Under the pieces are notes generated by a model, which worked only from the letters and a program-made list of their open reading frames with translations, had not been told where the DNA came from and searched no databases. 64,000 bases of DNA from Klebsiella variicola. Lineage in GTDB: Bacteria > Pseudomonadota > Gammaproteobacteria > Enterobacterales > Enterobacteriaceae. Made by a program: the position numbers and the translations under genes. The stretch covers positions 124,001 to 188,000 of the forward strand of contig NZ_CP010523.2 in NCBI RefSeq assembly GCF_000828055.2, given 5' to 3'. This document shows, piece after piece, positions 1 through 8,398 of the stretch (the stretch's first letter is position 1; every line of letters begins with the position of its first letter).

Positions 1-1
1 A

Positions 2-1336
2 GAACTTACCATTGGTATTGAGAATATGGCTGGTAAGATGAGCCATAAGAAATTCAGGGAAATGAACGATCACCTGAAGAACGGTGGTGTGTTGATTATT
101 TGTCCTGCAGGTAAGTTGGCTAGCTGGTCTCTTTCAGGTTTACAGGAACATCAATGGAATCCCGGTTTTTTACAGCTGGCGATGAGAAACAACGCGGCGC
201 TGGTACCTGTTCATATTACGGGATCAAACAGCAAAACTTATTATTTAGCTGCGACGGTCTGGCGGCAACTGTCAAATATAATGATTATTCGTGAAGCGCT
301 ACGCCATCGTGGTAAGACCATGAAAATCAAAGTAGGGCAGCAAATAGCCTTATCCTCGTTTAATCGATTTAATAAAGATCTGTCTGCCGCGTCAAGTGTA
401 TGCTTGATGCATCTCCAGAGCATCGGAGAGAATGGCCCGGCGCTGGTAGATACGGTTTCTCCGCAACAATTAACAGGTAGTCGAGAGAGTTTAATAAACG
501 CAATAGAAGAGTGCGAAGTATTAAGACAATTTGATGATGGTAGAAAATTATTGATATTTCGCTGCAATACCCTCGGAGACTCACCCATTATTGATGAGCT
601 AGGGCGCTTACGCGAGCGCTGTTATCGCGATATTGGCGCCGGATCCGGTAAAGACAGAGATAATGATGTTTTTGATGAAACCTATTACCATGTCATTTTA
701 TGGGATCCTTCTGATGAAGAAATACTGGGTGCCTATCGTCTAATACCCGTTGGTGAGCAGTTAGCGCAACATGGAATAACAGGCCTCTATAGCAACAGCC
801 TGTTCAAGTACCATAATAATGCCTATTCCTGTTTAAGCCAGTGTGTGGAAATCGGCCGTGGATTTATCCAGAAGCCTTATCAAAAAAGTAATGTTCTTGA
901 TTATTTATGGCGCGGGATATTTGATTTTATAAAAAGATATCCAGACTATAAATATTTGTTAGGTGTGTTGACGATTCCCGGCTCTTTTCCTGAAGAGGTA
1001 CAGAAACTCATTGTAAGCTTTTATAATATGTACTTTCCCAGTTCGGTTAACTTTTGTACGCCAATTCAATTATTCACTGCAGAAGGTGCACAAAGTGATA
1101 GCCCATTTTCCGGAAATGATTTTAGAGACGACTGGCGTGTGCTTAACGATTTACTGAGAGAAAAAGGTTATGAACTACCATGGCCTTTTAAACAGAGCGC
1201 TAAATGGTTTTCTCCAGGCGGGTCGTCGATTCTTGCATTCACAAAAGATGATGCTTTTCACTCGATCGCTGGTTTAAACCTGAGTGCTCTCGATAAATTG
1301 AATGAAATATACTTTAAGCATTATTTAAAGGATTAA
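2..1336 (+). CDS. olsF: OlsF-type bifunctional acyltransferase (ornithine lipid synthesis), 5' end missing
   Basis: The frame is open to the left edge, so the start and the PlsC HxxxxD catalytic box lie outside the window. The first ~110 visible residues are the end of a PlsC/LPLAT O-acyltransferase: IICPAG matches the FPEG-type block III and ALVPVHITGS matches block IV. The remaining ~300 residues fit the OlsB-type N-acyltransferase fold: LRERCYRDIG, then NDVFDE, GAYRLIP, EIGRGFIQ and LDYLWRGI. This two-domain order is that of OlsF, which makes ornithine lipids from ornithine and acyl-ACP, the C-terminal part doing N-acylation and the N-terminal part O-acylation. The gene is markedly AT-rich compared with the housekeeping genes to the right, which suggests transfer. 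A membrane-fusion protein and ABC exporter follow on the same strand. The substrate is inferred from family membership. Confidence 0.75.
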   Translation, partial: ELTIGIENMAGKMSHKKFREMNDHLKNGGVLIICPAGKLASWSLSGLQEHQWNPGFLQLAMRNNAALVPVHITGSNSKTYYLAATVWRQLSNIMIIREALRHRGKTMKIKVGQQIALSSFNRFNKDLSAASSVCLMHLQSIGENGPALVDTVSPQQLTGSRESLINAIEECEVLRQFDDGRKLLIFRCNTLGDSPIIDELGRLRERCYRDIGAGSGKDRDNDVFDETYYHVILWDPSDEEILGAYRLIPVGEQLAQHGITGLYSNSLFKYHNNAYSCLSQCVEIGRGFIQKPYQKSNVLDYLWRGIFDFIKRYPDYKYLLGVLTIPGSFPEEVQKLIVSFYNMYFPSSVNFCTPIQLFTAEGAQSDSPFSGNDFRDDWRVLNDLLREKGYELPWPFKQSAKWFSPGGSSILAFTKDDAFHSIAGLNLSALDKLNEIYFKHYLKD

Positions 1337-1422
1337 ACTGACGATAACGTTAGGGTTTGGAATGAGAATAATTCAATCCAGACATCAGTAATGAAAAACT
1401 CTATGCGTACGGATGCGTTTTA

Positions 1423-2388
1423 ATGCAAAAACCAGTAAATATATTTATTGTTGTGATAGCGATGCTGATGATAACGGGGTGTGATAACAAACCGGAGAAC
1501 AGGTTATCTGGTTATTCACATGGCGAATTTGTCTATCTTTCTTATTCTTCCACTGCAAAAATTGAACAGCTATTCATTAAGAAAGGAGATAATGTCACGC
1601 CTGGACAAGAGTTAGTGAAAATTGAGTCCTTTGATGCGCAAAATATTTTCCTGCGAGCTGAGGAAAAACTTTCTGCAGAGAGCGCATTATTGCGAAATCT
1701 GGAGTCGGGAGAACGGCCTGAAGAGCTGGATATTATTCGTGCCCAGATTAAAAAAGCGCGATCGGCGGAATCCCAGGTAAAGCGTCAGCTTGAGCGGTAT
1801 CGTAATCTTTACGCCAGTCGCGCCATCTCACTCGCAGAATGGGAGGATATCCGGGATGAGTTAACGCAAAAAGGCGCGCAGGTTGAAGAGTTAATTAATC
1901 AACTCAAAGCGCGGCAACTGCCTGCCCGTCAGGATGAGATTAGCAAACAGCTCTCGATGGTGGCCGCGGCAAAACTCGAACGTGATAAGGCGCTTTGGGA
2001 TGTCCAGCAAACGACGATTGTTTCTCCGGTCAATGCTAAAGTCTTCGATATTATTTATCGTGCCGGGGAACGGCCCACTGCCGGCAGACCAATAATTAGT
2101 CTGTTACCTCCTGAGAATATAAAAGTACGCTTTTTTATACCCGAGGCGATGCTTGGTAAATTTAAAATCGGAACTAAGGTAAAACTGATATGCGATGGTT
2201 GCGCTGAGCCCATTGCTGGCGTGATTAACTACATCAGTCCTGAAGCGGAATTTACGCCTCCGGTTATTTATAGTACGAAACGCCGGGAGAAACTCATTTT
2301 TATGGCTGAGGCTGTTCCTGCCCGGAAGCAGGCTGAGCGGATGAAAATCGGCCAGCCGTTTGATGTGGAGGTTATTGGTAATGAATAA
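1423..2388 (+). CDS. HlyD/YbhG-like membrane-fusion lipoprotein of an ABC exporter
   Basis: A 321-residue periplasmic adaptor. It begins with a lipoprotein signal whose lipobox is ITGC (Cys20). The residue after the cysteine is Asp, which in enterobacteria is the signal for retention in the inner membrane and avoidance of Lol export. A split biotinyl-lipoyl-like domain (IEQLFIKKGDNVTPGQELVK near residues 47-66, TTIVSPVNAKVFDI near 200) flanks a long alpha-helical hairpin rich in Lys, Glu, Arg and Gln. The C-terminal beta-barrel part is RFFIPEAMLG onward. The gene lies 86 bp after the acyltransferase and its stop overlaps the start of the ATPase gene, so it is probably co-transcribed. Its partner permease and ATPase follow; no outer-membrane channel gene is seen. 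Confidence 0.85.
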   Translation: MQKPVNIFIVVIAMLMITGCDNKPENRLSGYSHGEFVYLSYSSTAKIEQLFIKKGDNVTPGQELVKIESFDAQNIFLRAEEKLSAESALLRNLESGERPEELDIIRAQIKKARSAESQVKRQLERYRNLYASRAISLAEWEDIRDELTQKGAQVEELINQLKARQLPARQDEISKQLSMVAAAKLERDKALWDVQQTTIVSPVNAKVFDIIYRAGERPTAGRPIISLLPPENIKVRFFIPEAMLGKFKIGTKVKLICDGCAEPIAGVINYISPEAEFTPPVIYSTKRREKLIFMAEAVPARKQAERMKIGQPFDVEVIGNE

Positions 2389-3298
2389 TCTTTGTATTGA
2401 TGTAAAAAATCTCAATAAGTATTTTGGTGAGCATCACGTCGTAAAGGATTTCTCTTTGCAGGTGGCCAAAGGCGAAATTTATGGTTTTCTTGGGCCGAAC
2501 GGTAGCGGGAAAACAACATCGATTCGGATGATGTGTGGTTTGATTACCCCGGATTCAGGTGAAGGCTCTTGTCTGGGCATGGACATCTTTACGCAGCGGG
2601 AAAAAATAAAAAAAAAGATAGGTTATATGACCCAGTATTTCTCAATGTGGGGAAATTTAACCATCCGGGAAAACTTACTTTTTATCGCGCGGTTGTATAG
2701 CCTCGACCAACGTAAAGCCCGGGTTGAACGCGCGCTTTCAGAGTTAGGCCTCACTACCCGACAGCATCAGCAGGCCAGGGAGCTTTCTGGCGGCTGGAAG
2801 CAAAGAATGGCCCTCGCCGCTTGCATGTTGCATGAACCCGTTTTGTTGTTTCTCGATGAACCAACCGCCGGCGTGGATCCGAAAGCGCGGCGAGAGTTCT
2901 GGCAAATGCTGCATCAGTTATCGGACAGAGGGATCTCAATCCTGGTGAGCACGCATTATATGGATGAGGCCGAGCGCTGCCATAAGGTTGCCTATCTGTC
3001 TTATGGCCGTCTGTTGGCGAATGGCACTATTTCGTCGATTATCGCGTCCCAGAATCTGATCACCATGCGAACCAGTGGCACCGGTCTGACGCTGCTTGAA
3101 AACCAGCTACAACGCTTGCCGGATATTGAGCAAACGGTCATTTTTGGCAATCAGCTTTATATTACTTCCAGAGATGAAGCCAAATTAAAGTCCACGCTTT
3201 TTGCATTTACACAACAGGGCTATGAGTTCTGTCAGGTGGCTACCAATCTGGAAGATGCATTTACCTACTTGATGAAAAACGATTGTGAAAAAAATTAA
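2381..3298 (+). CDS. ABC transporter ATP-binding protein
   Basis: Cytoplasmic ATPase of an ABC-2 exporter, 305 residues. Walker A is GPNGSGKTT (residues ~38-46), the signature is LSGGW (~135-139) and Walker B is LLFLDEP (~155-161), followed by the D-loop and the STHYMDEAE H-loop. The signature has Trp where LSGGQ is usual. A ~90-residue C-terminal extension follows the ATPase core. I chose ATG 2381 over an upstream TTG at 2360 because GGAG lies 10 bases before it and it gives the usual family N-terminus. It overlaps the end of the HlyD gene by 8 bp and the permease start by 14 bp, which indicates translational coupling. Confidence 0.9.
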   Translation: MNNLCIDVKNLNKYFGEHHVVKDFSLQVAKGEIYGFLGPNGSGKTTSIRMMCGLITPDSGEGSCLGMDIFTQREKIKKKIGYMTQYFSMWGNLTIRENLLFIARLYSLDQRKARVERALSELGLTTRQHQQARELSGGWKQRMALAACMLHEPVLLFLDEPTAGVDPKARREFWQMLHQLSDRGISILVSTHYMDEAERCHKVAYLSYGRLLANGTISSIIASQNLITMRTSGTGLTLLENQLQRLPDIEQTVIFGNQLYITSRDEAKLKSTLFAFTQQGYEFCQVATNLEDAFTYLMKNDCEKN

Positions 3299-4424
3299 TT
3301 TAAGCTTCTCCTTTACCCGTTGGATCGGCGTGGTTATTAAGGAAATCCACGAATTACGTCGTGATAAAGTCAGCATTAGTATGGTGCTCCTGACACCTAT
3401 TTTTCAGCTGATCATTCTTGGCTATGCGATCAATATGGATCCCCATAATCTTCCTACCGCGTTATTAAATTACGATACCGAACGCATGAGTCATATTTTT
3501 GTGACGGAAGCGCAAAATACAGGGTATTTTTCAATGATTCCTGTCGATTCAGAAGAGGCGGCGCAGAAAGCTTTCGTTCGGGGAGATGTCACTTTTATCG
3601 TGACAATTCCTGAGGGGTTTACGCGCAAGATGCTGCGTGGAGAAAAGCCTCAGCTGTTAATTCAGGGGGATGCCATCGATCCGATAACCACGGGGAATGC
3701 GCTAAGTGCCCTTGTACAGGTGGCGAAATCGATGTTTCAACACGATTTGCCGGGCGACATGCGTGTCTCGCAAAAAGAGGATGATTTCGAGCTTATTATC
3801 CATCGGATGTTTAACCCTGAGGGGATTACCCAGTTTAATACTATTCCAGGTATTATGGGATCGATACTCAGTACCACCTTGATCCTGATGACCGCCCTGT
3901 CTATTACCCGTGAGCGAGAAAACGGGGCGTTAGAAAATTTACTGGTCTCTCCTTTGACCGGGTTTGAGGTCATTGTCGGGAAGATAACGCCTTTTGTTGT
4001 CATCGGTTTGTTCCAGGCGACGTTAATTCTGATTGCCGCTGTGCTATTGTTCAATATTCCCCTTCATGGTAGCGTTTTTCTGCTTTTTTTTGTGCTGTTA
4101 ATATATGTTTTCCTCTGCCTGTCAATTGGCATTGGTATTTCTGGCCTGGCACAAAACCAACTGCAGGCGCTGCAAATGTCGTCATTTTACTTTATTCCTT
4201 CCATTATGCTTTCCGGCTTTATCAGCCCCTTTATTAGTATGCCTGACTGGGCGAAAGCCATTGGCTCCTGTTTACCGCTGACCTATTTCATCCGACTGGT
4301 TAAGGGCATCATGCTGAAAGGCTATTCTGCGATGGCATTATTACCCGACCTTTTGCCACTGATCGGCCTGGCGGTGATAGTGATTGGCGTGGGGTTGAAA
4401 TCTTATCGTAAAACACTGGACTGA
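3285..4424 (+). CDS. ABC-2 type transporter permease
   Basis: A 379-residue integral membrane permease with a GTG start inside the ATPase gene. One membrane segment near residues 30-50 (VLLTPIFQLIILGYAI) is followed by a ~130-residue periplasmic domain and then a bundle of about five membrane segments from ~190 to the end, the usual ABC-2 plan. The cytoplasmic RERENGALENLLVSPL stretch is characteristic of the YhhJ/YbhR/YbhS class. Only one permease gene is present, so the transporter would be a homodimer, unlike YbhFSR with two permeases. Location behind an OlsF gene suggests a lipid-related substrate, but that is inference. Transcription runs on towards rph, which has its own promoter. Confidence 0.88.
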   Translation: MKKINLSFSFTRWIGVVIKEIHELRRDKVSISMVLLTPIFQLIILGYAINMDPHNLPTALLNYDTERMSHIFVTEAQNTGYFSMIPVDSEEAAQKAFVRGDVTFIVTIPEGFTRKMLRGEKPQLLIQGDAIDPITTGNALSALVQVAKSMFQHDLPGDMRVSQKEDDFELIIHRMFNPEGITQFNTIPGIMGSILSTTLILMTALSITRERENGALENLLVSPLTGFEVIVGKITPFVVIGLFQATLILIAAVLLFNIPLHGSVFLLFFVLLIYVFLCLSIGIGISGLAQNQLQALQMSSFYFIPSIMLSGFISPFISMPDWAKAIGSCLPLTYFIRLVKGIMLKGYSAMALLPDLLPLIGLAVIVIGVGLKSYRKTLD

Positions 4425-4433
4425 CATTATGTG

Positions 4434-4446
4434 CGTGCCCGGCACG
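4434..4446. repeat. Short palindrome after the exporter operon
   Basis: CGTGCC-C-GGCACG is a perfect 6 bp inverted repeat 10 bases after the permease stop. It has no following T-run, so it is at most a weak terminator or a protein site in the short gap before the rph promoter. Confidence 0.35.
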
Positions 4447-4454
4447 TGTTGGCA

Positions 4455-4483
4455 TAGGCTTTTCGCCATGAAATTCGTATAAT
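4455..4483 (+). promoter_or_regulatory. Predicted sigma-70 promoter of rph
   Basis: A perfect TATAAT at 4478-4483 lies 36 bp before the rph start. The best hexamer 17 bp upstream is TAGGCT, a poor -35 box, so assignment rests mainly on the -10 match and position. Confidence 0.55.
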
Positions 4484-4519
4484 GCGCCCCACATTCGTTT
4501 CAAGCCGGAGATTTCTATC

Positions 4520-5236
4520 ATGCGTCCAGCAGGCCGTAGCGCTAATCAGGTGCGTCCCGTCACCCTGACCCGTAATTACACAAAACACGCTGAAGGCTCC
4601 GTGCTGGTCGAATTCGGTGATACCAAAGTGTTGTGCACCGCTTCCATTGACGAAGGCGTTCCGCGTTTCCTGAAAGGACAGGGGCAGGGCTGGATCACCG
4701 CTGAATATGGCATGCTGCCGCGCTCAACGCACACGCGTAACGCGCGTGAAGCAGCAAAAGGCAAGCAGGGCGGCCGGACGATGGAAATTCAGCGTCTGAT
4801 CGCTCGCGCGCTGCGCGCGGCGGTTGACCTGAAAGCGCTGGGTGAATTCACCATCACACTCGACTGCGATGTGCTGCAGGCCGATGGCGGCACCCGTACG
4901 GCGTCGATTACCGGGGCCTGCGTGGCGCTGGCCGATGCGCTGAACAAACTGGTGGCAGCCGGCAAGCTGAAAACCAACCCAATGAAGGGGATGGTTGCCG
5001 CGGTGTCCGTTGGTATCGTTAACGGCGAAGCCATTTGCGATCTGGAGTACATCGAAGATTCCGCAGCGGAAACCGACATGAACGTGGTGATGACCGAAGA
5101 TGGCCGCATTATTGAGGTGCAGGGGACGGCAGAAGGCGAGCCGTTCACCCATGAAGAGCTCCTCACTCTCCTGGCGTTAGCCCGAGGGGGGATTGAATCC
5201 ATTATCACGACGCAGAAGGCGGCGTTAGAAAATTAA
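4520..5236 (+). CDS. rph: Ribonuclease PH
   Basis: Phosphorolytic 3'-5' exoribonuclease that trims tRNA 3' ends, working as a cytoplasmic ring hexamer. The 238-residue product is a single RNase PH domain starting [10 protein letters not shown], with the [15 protein letters not shown] and [19 protein letters not shown] motifs of the catalytic fold. Length matches the full-length enzyme and is not the frameshifted version known from E. coli K-12. The gene is followed by the pyrE attenuator and pyrE; translation to the end of rph is part of the known control of pyrE, so an intact rph should give normal coupling. Confidence 0.97.
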   Translation: MRPAGRSANQVRPVTLTRNYTKHAEGSVLVEFGDTKVLCTASIDEGVPRFLKGQGQGWITAEYGMLPRSTHTRNAREAAKGKQGGRTMEIQRLIARALRAAVDLKALGEFTITLDCDVLQADGGTRTASITGACVALADALNKLVAAGKLKTNPMKGMVAAVSVGIVNGEAICDLEYIEDSAAETDMNVVMTEDGRIIEVQGTAEGEPFTHEELLTLLALARGGIESIITTQKAALEN

Positions 5237-5241
5237 TGATT

Positions 5242-5270
5242 AAGGCGACTGAGAAGTCGCCTTTATTTTG
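5242..5270 (+). terminator. pyrE attenuator (intrinsic terminator)
   Basis: Perfect 9 bp stem AAGGCGACT / AGTCGCCTT with a GAGA loop, followed by TATTTTG. It begins 5 bases after the rph stop codon. In E. coli the equivalent hairpin attenuates pyrE by UTP-dependent coupling of transcription with translation of rph, and both position and sequence fit that here. Confidence 0.9.
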
Positions 5271-5347
5271 CGCTTCATCCTTCATTACAACTGCGAAGGA
5301 TGAGCGCGTAGTCTGACAATGATGAAAGTACCAAAAGGAGCGAATCC

Positions 5348-5989
5348 ATGAAGCCGTATCAGCGCCAGTTTATTGAGTTTGCGCTTAGCAAGCAGGTTCT
5401 TAAGTTTGGCGAGTTCACGCTGAAATCCGGGCGCAAGAGCCCCTATTTCTTCAACGCCGGCCTGTTTAACACCGGGCGCGATCTGGCACTGCTGGGCCGT
5501 TTTTATGCCGAGGCGCTGGTGGATTCCGGGATTGAGTTCGACCTGCTGTTTGGCCCGGCCTATAAAGGTATTCCGATCGCCACCACCACCGCGGTGGCGT
5601 TAGCCGAGCATCATGACCGCGATCTGCCTTACTGCTTTAACCGCAAAGAGGCAAAAACCCACGGCGAAGGCGGCAACCTGGTCGGTAGCCCGCTGCAGGG
5701 GCGTGTGATGCTGGTGGATGACGTGATCACCGCCGGTACGGCGATCCGCGAATCCATGGAGATTATCCAGGCCCAGGGCGCCCAGCTGGCGGGCGTACTG
5801 ATCTCCCTGGATCGTCAGGAGCGCGGCCGCGGCGAGATTTCAGCTATTCAGGAAGTGGAGCGGGATTACGGCTGCCAGGTTATCTCAATCATCACTCTGA
5901 AAGAGCTGATTGCTTATCTGGAAGAGAAACCCGAGATGGCGGAATATCTGGCGTCAGTTCGTGCCTATCGTGAAGCCTACGGCATCTGA
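5348..5989 (+). CDS. pyrE: Orotate phosphoribosyltransferase
   Basis: Makes orotidine 5'-phosphate from orotate and PRPP, the fifth step of UMP synthesis. The 213-residue protein starts [10 protein letters not shown] and carries the PRPP-binding motif [13 protein letters not shown] (~residues 120-132) and the catalytic flexible loop [11 protein letters not shown] (~100-110). The start follows AAAAGGAG by 8 bases. It is the second gene of the rph-pyrE operon, controlled by the attenuator just upstream. Length and sequence are typical for enterobacteria. Confidence 0.97.
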   Translation: MKPYQRQFIEFALSKQVLKFGEFTLKSGRKSPYFFNAGLFNTGRDLALLGRFYAEALVDSGIEFDLLFGPAYKGIPIATTTAVALAEHHDRDLPYCFNRKEAKTHGEGGNLVGSPLQGRVMLVDDVITAGTAIRESMEIIQAQGAQLAGVLISLDRQERGRGEISAIQEVERDYGCQVISIITLKELIAYLEEKPEMAEYLASVRAYREAYGI

Positions 5990-5995
5990 TGATGC

Positions 5996-6024
5996 ATCCG
6001 GCAGCCTCGGCTGCCGGATATTTC
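5996..6024. terminator. Convergent terminator between pyrE and the gluconolactonase gene
   Basis: Stem ATCCGGCAG / CTGCCGGAT (9 bp, CCTCGG loop) 6 bases after the pyrE stop, followed by ATTTCC on the plus strand. It sits between two convergent genes and could serve both. Confidence 0.7.
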
Positions 6025-6026
6025 CT

Positions 6027-7043
6027 CTATACCAGCTTAGCGCCCTGCGCATTGACGTACAGCGAATAGATTGACGTACTGGACGCCATAAACAGCCGAT
6101 TGCGCTGTTCGCCGCCAAAACACAAGTTCGCGCAGCGCTCCGGCAGTTGAATGGTGCCGATATGCTTACCCTGAGGGTTAAAGATCCGCACGCCGTCGAG
6201 TTCTTCGTTTCCGCTTCCCCATCCGCACCACAGATTGCCGTCTGTGTCGCAGGCGATCCCATCGGCGGTACCGTTGCCACAGTCGAGATACACCCGTTTA
6301 TTTTTCAGCGTATTGCCTTCCACGTCCCACGCCAGAATTAAGCGGTTCGGTGTCGCCCGGCTTTCCACCACGTACAGGGTCTTTTCGTCCGGCGAGAAAC
6401 ACAAACCATTTGGCCCTTTTATGTCGCCCAATACCACGCTTAGTTTGCGGCTTTCCGGCTCCAGGCAATAGACGTTTTGCGGCAATTCTGGCGTTGCTTT
6501 GTGGCCTTCGTAAAAGCCGCTGATGCCAAATGGCGGGTCGGTAAACCAGATGGTACCGTCTGACTTCACAACGATATCGTTTGGGGAATTGAGGCGCTTA
6601 TCTTGGTAGCTATCGGCCAGTACGGTGACAGATCCATCGTATTCGGTACGCGTAATGCGGCGGGTGTCGTGCTCGCAACTGATTAAGCGCCCCTGTCTGT
6701 CGCGGGCGTGGCCATTGCTATAATTGGCCGGGTAGCGAAAGACGCTGGTTTCTCCACTGATTTCATCCCAGCGCATGATGGCGTTATTCGGAATGTCGCT
6801 CCACAGCAGCATTCGCATGTCGCCGAACCAGACCGGGCCTTCCGCCCAACGGAAGCCGCTGGCGATGCGTTCAACCTTTGCGCTGGCAAGCATATAGCGA
6901 CGAAAGCTGTCATCGACGGCCACGATGCGTGGGTCAGGATAGCGTTCAGAAGGGGCCCATGCTGCGAAGCTTTTTTGACTGACTAGTAGCGATGCGGTTG
7001 CCAACCCGCCTATCTTCAATAAATCCCGCCGTGACGTCGCCAT
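6027..7043 (-). CDS. SMP-30/gluconolactonase-like protein with Tat signal
   Basis: A 338-residue beta-propeller protein of the SMP-30/gluconolaconase/LRE family, which hydrolyse sugar lactones or related esters using one bound metal. The N-terminus SRRDLLKIGG followed by a hydrophobic stretch and SFAA is a twin-arginine signal, so export of the folded protein to the periplasm is predicted. Family motifs seen are EGPVWFGDMRMLLWSDI, NSPNDIVVKSDGTIWFTDPPFG, GPNGLCFSPDEKTLYVVES and DGIACDTDGNLWCG. ATG at 7043 has AAGGAGAG just upstream; the preceding TTG codon is less likely. The gene interrupts the pyrE-slmA neighbourhood that is contiguous in E. coli. The substrate cannot be told from sequence. 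Confidence 0.85.
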   Translation of the reverse strand: MATSRRDLLKIGGLATASLLVSQKSFAAWAPSERYPDPRIVAVDDSFRRYMLASAKVERIASGFRWAEGPVWFGDMRMLLWSDIPNNAIMRWDEISGETSVFRYPANYSNGHARDRQGRLISCEHDTRRITRTEYDGSVTVLADSYQDKRLNSPNDIVVKSDGTIWFTDPPFGISGFYEGHKATPELPQNVYCLEPESRKLSVVLGDIKGPNGLCFSPDEKTLYVVESRATPNRLILAWDVEGNTLKNKRVYLDCGNGTADGIACDTDGNLWCGWGSGNEELDGVRIFNPQGKHIGTIQLPERCANLCFGGEQRNRLFMASSTSIYSLYVNAQGAKLV

Positions 7044-7218
7044 CAAATCTCTCCTTGTCGGGTGGTGTTGGGGGAGGGTGAAACGATCAGCAAGCTGGAT
7101 AGTAGGAAAGGAAAGCGGAAACGCGCATTGGGCTATTCAACCAATGGCCCTGGGATTTGCAACAAACTTACGCAGATTGCGAGGAGAATCATGCAGCCTG
7201 GCGGCTGCATGTGAGGAT

Positions 7219-7815
7219 TTACTGCAGCTGTGCGGCGACCAGCGGCCAGCGGGCTTCGAAATCATCCGTCGGACGATATTTGAACTCGCTGCGCACAAAG
7301 CGCGACAGCATACCCTCGCAGAAGGCCAGCAGCTGGCTGGCCAGCAGGGTTTCGTCGAGGGTGTAGCCTTCGCCTTCACGCATTTTTTTCTCGCGCATCA
7401 CCTGACGCAGCTGCACTTCGATGCGCTCAAAAAGCTGGTTGATGCGGCCCTGTAGCCGGTCCTGTTCGAACATTAGCGCGTGCCCGGTGAGGATACGCGT
7501 CAGCCCAGGATTACGCTCGCCAAACCCAAGAATCAACAGAACGATCAGGCGCAGGCGCGCGGTCGTGTCCTTTTCATCTTTCAAAATCAAATTGATGCGC
7601 GTAATCAGACTGTCTTCAATGAACTCGATCAGGCTGTCAAACATGCGGGTTTTGCTGGGAAAATGGCGATACAGCGCGGCTTCGGAGACGCCGACGGAAG
7701 CCGCCAGTTTCGCGGTGGTAATACGTTGACTACCATCGCTGGATTCCAGCATGAGCGCCAGAGATTGAAGTATTTCTTCGCGACGATTCCGTTTCGCAGT
7801 TTGCTTTTCTGCCAT
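7219..7815 (-). CDS. slmA: Nucleoid occlusion factor SlmA
   Basis: TetR-family DNA-binding protein that binds SlmA sites on the chromosome and antagonises FtsZ polymerisation over the nucleoid. The 198-residue product has the N-terminal helix-turn-helix [20 protein letters not shown] (~residues 32-51) and the SlmA C-terminal dimer domain. It lies downstream of dut on the same strand, 125 bp away, as in E. coli. Nothing is unusual in length or start. Confidence 0.96.
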   Translation of the reverse strand: MAEKQTAKRNRREEILQSLALMLESSDGSQRITTAKLAASVGVSEAALYRHFPSKTRMFDSLIEFIEDSLITRINLILKDEKDTTARLRLIVLLILGFGERNPGLTRILTGHALMFEQDRLQGRINQLFERIEVQLRQVMREKKMREGEGYTLDETLLASQLLAFCEGMLSRFVRSEFKYRPTDDFEARWPLVAAQLQ

Positions 7816-7939
7816 GTTTTAAAATACCCCTGAAAATAAGCACTTGTCAGGCAGACATCCACAACGCGACCGCAAACCGGAGTTTGCGGTGATGTTATTG
7901 CGTTATGCGCGTTGGGATGCAGGTTCCGTGTTGCTGGGC

Positions 7940-8398
7940 TTATTTACGCCCTGAGTGACCGAAGCCGCCTTCGCCGCGGTCGGTGGCGTCAAACTCTTCC
8001 ACCAGGTTAAATTCCGCCTGCACGACCGGCACAAAGACCATCTGCGCGATACGTTCGCCCGGCTCGATAATAAAGCTCTGCTGACCGCGGTTCCAGACGG
8101 ACACCATCAGTTGCCCCTGGTAATCGGAGTCGATGAGGCCCACCAGATTGCCCAGTACTACGCCATGCTTATGGCCCAGGCCGGAGCGTGGCAGAATTAC
8201 CGCCGCCAGAGAGGGATCGGCGATATGAATCGCAAGGCCCGTCGGCAACAGCGTGGTTGCACCCGGCGCCAGCTCTACGGCGTCGTCGAGACAGGCTCGC
8301 AGGTCAAGTCCGGCGGAGCCGGAGGTGGCATAGGTCGGCAGCGGAAATTGCTGGCCGACACGCGGGTCCAGAATCTTAACGTCGATTTTTTTCATCAT
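7940..8398 (-). CDS. dut: Deoxyuridine 5'-triphosphate nucleotidohydrolase (dUTPase)
   Basis: Hydrolyses dUTP to dUMP and pyrophosphate, keeping uracil out of DNA and supplying dUMP for thymidylate synthesis. The 152-residue trimeric-dUTPase protein shows the five motifs: [36 protein letters not shown] and the C-terminal [10 protein letters not shown]. Two ATG codons stand in tandem (8398 and 8395), so the protein may be one residue shorter. Its start lies inside the 3' end of coaBC, so the two are translationally coupled. Confidence 0.97.
   Translation of the reverse strand: MMKKIDVKILDPRVGQQFPLPTYATSGSAGLDLRACLDDAVELAPGATTLLPTGLAIHIADPSLAAVILPRSGLGHKHGVVLGNLVGLIDSDYQGQLMVSVWNRGQQSFIIEPGERIAQMVFVPVVQAEFNLVEEFDATDRGEGGFGHSGRK

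Noticed and set aside
4520-5236. Possible frameshift at the end of rph as in E. coli K-12
   Set aside because: The frame is intact to the normal stop, giving the full-length 238-residue enzyme.
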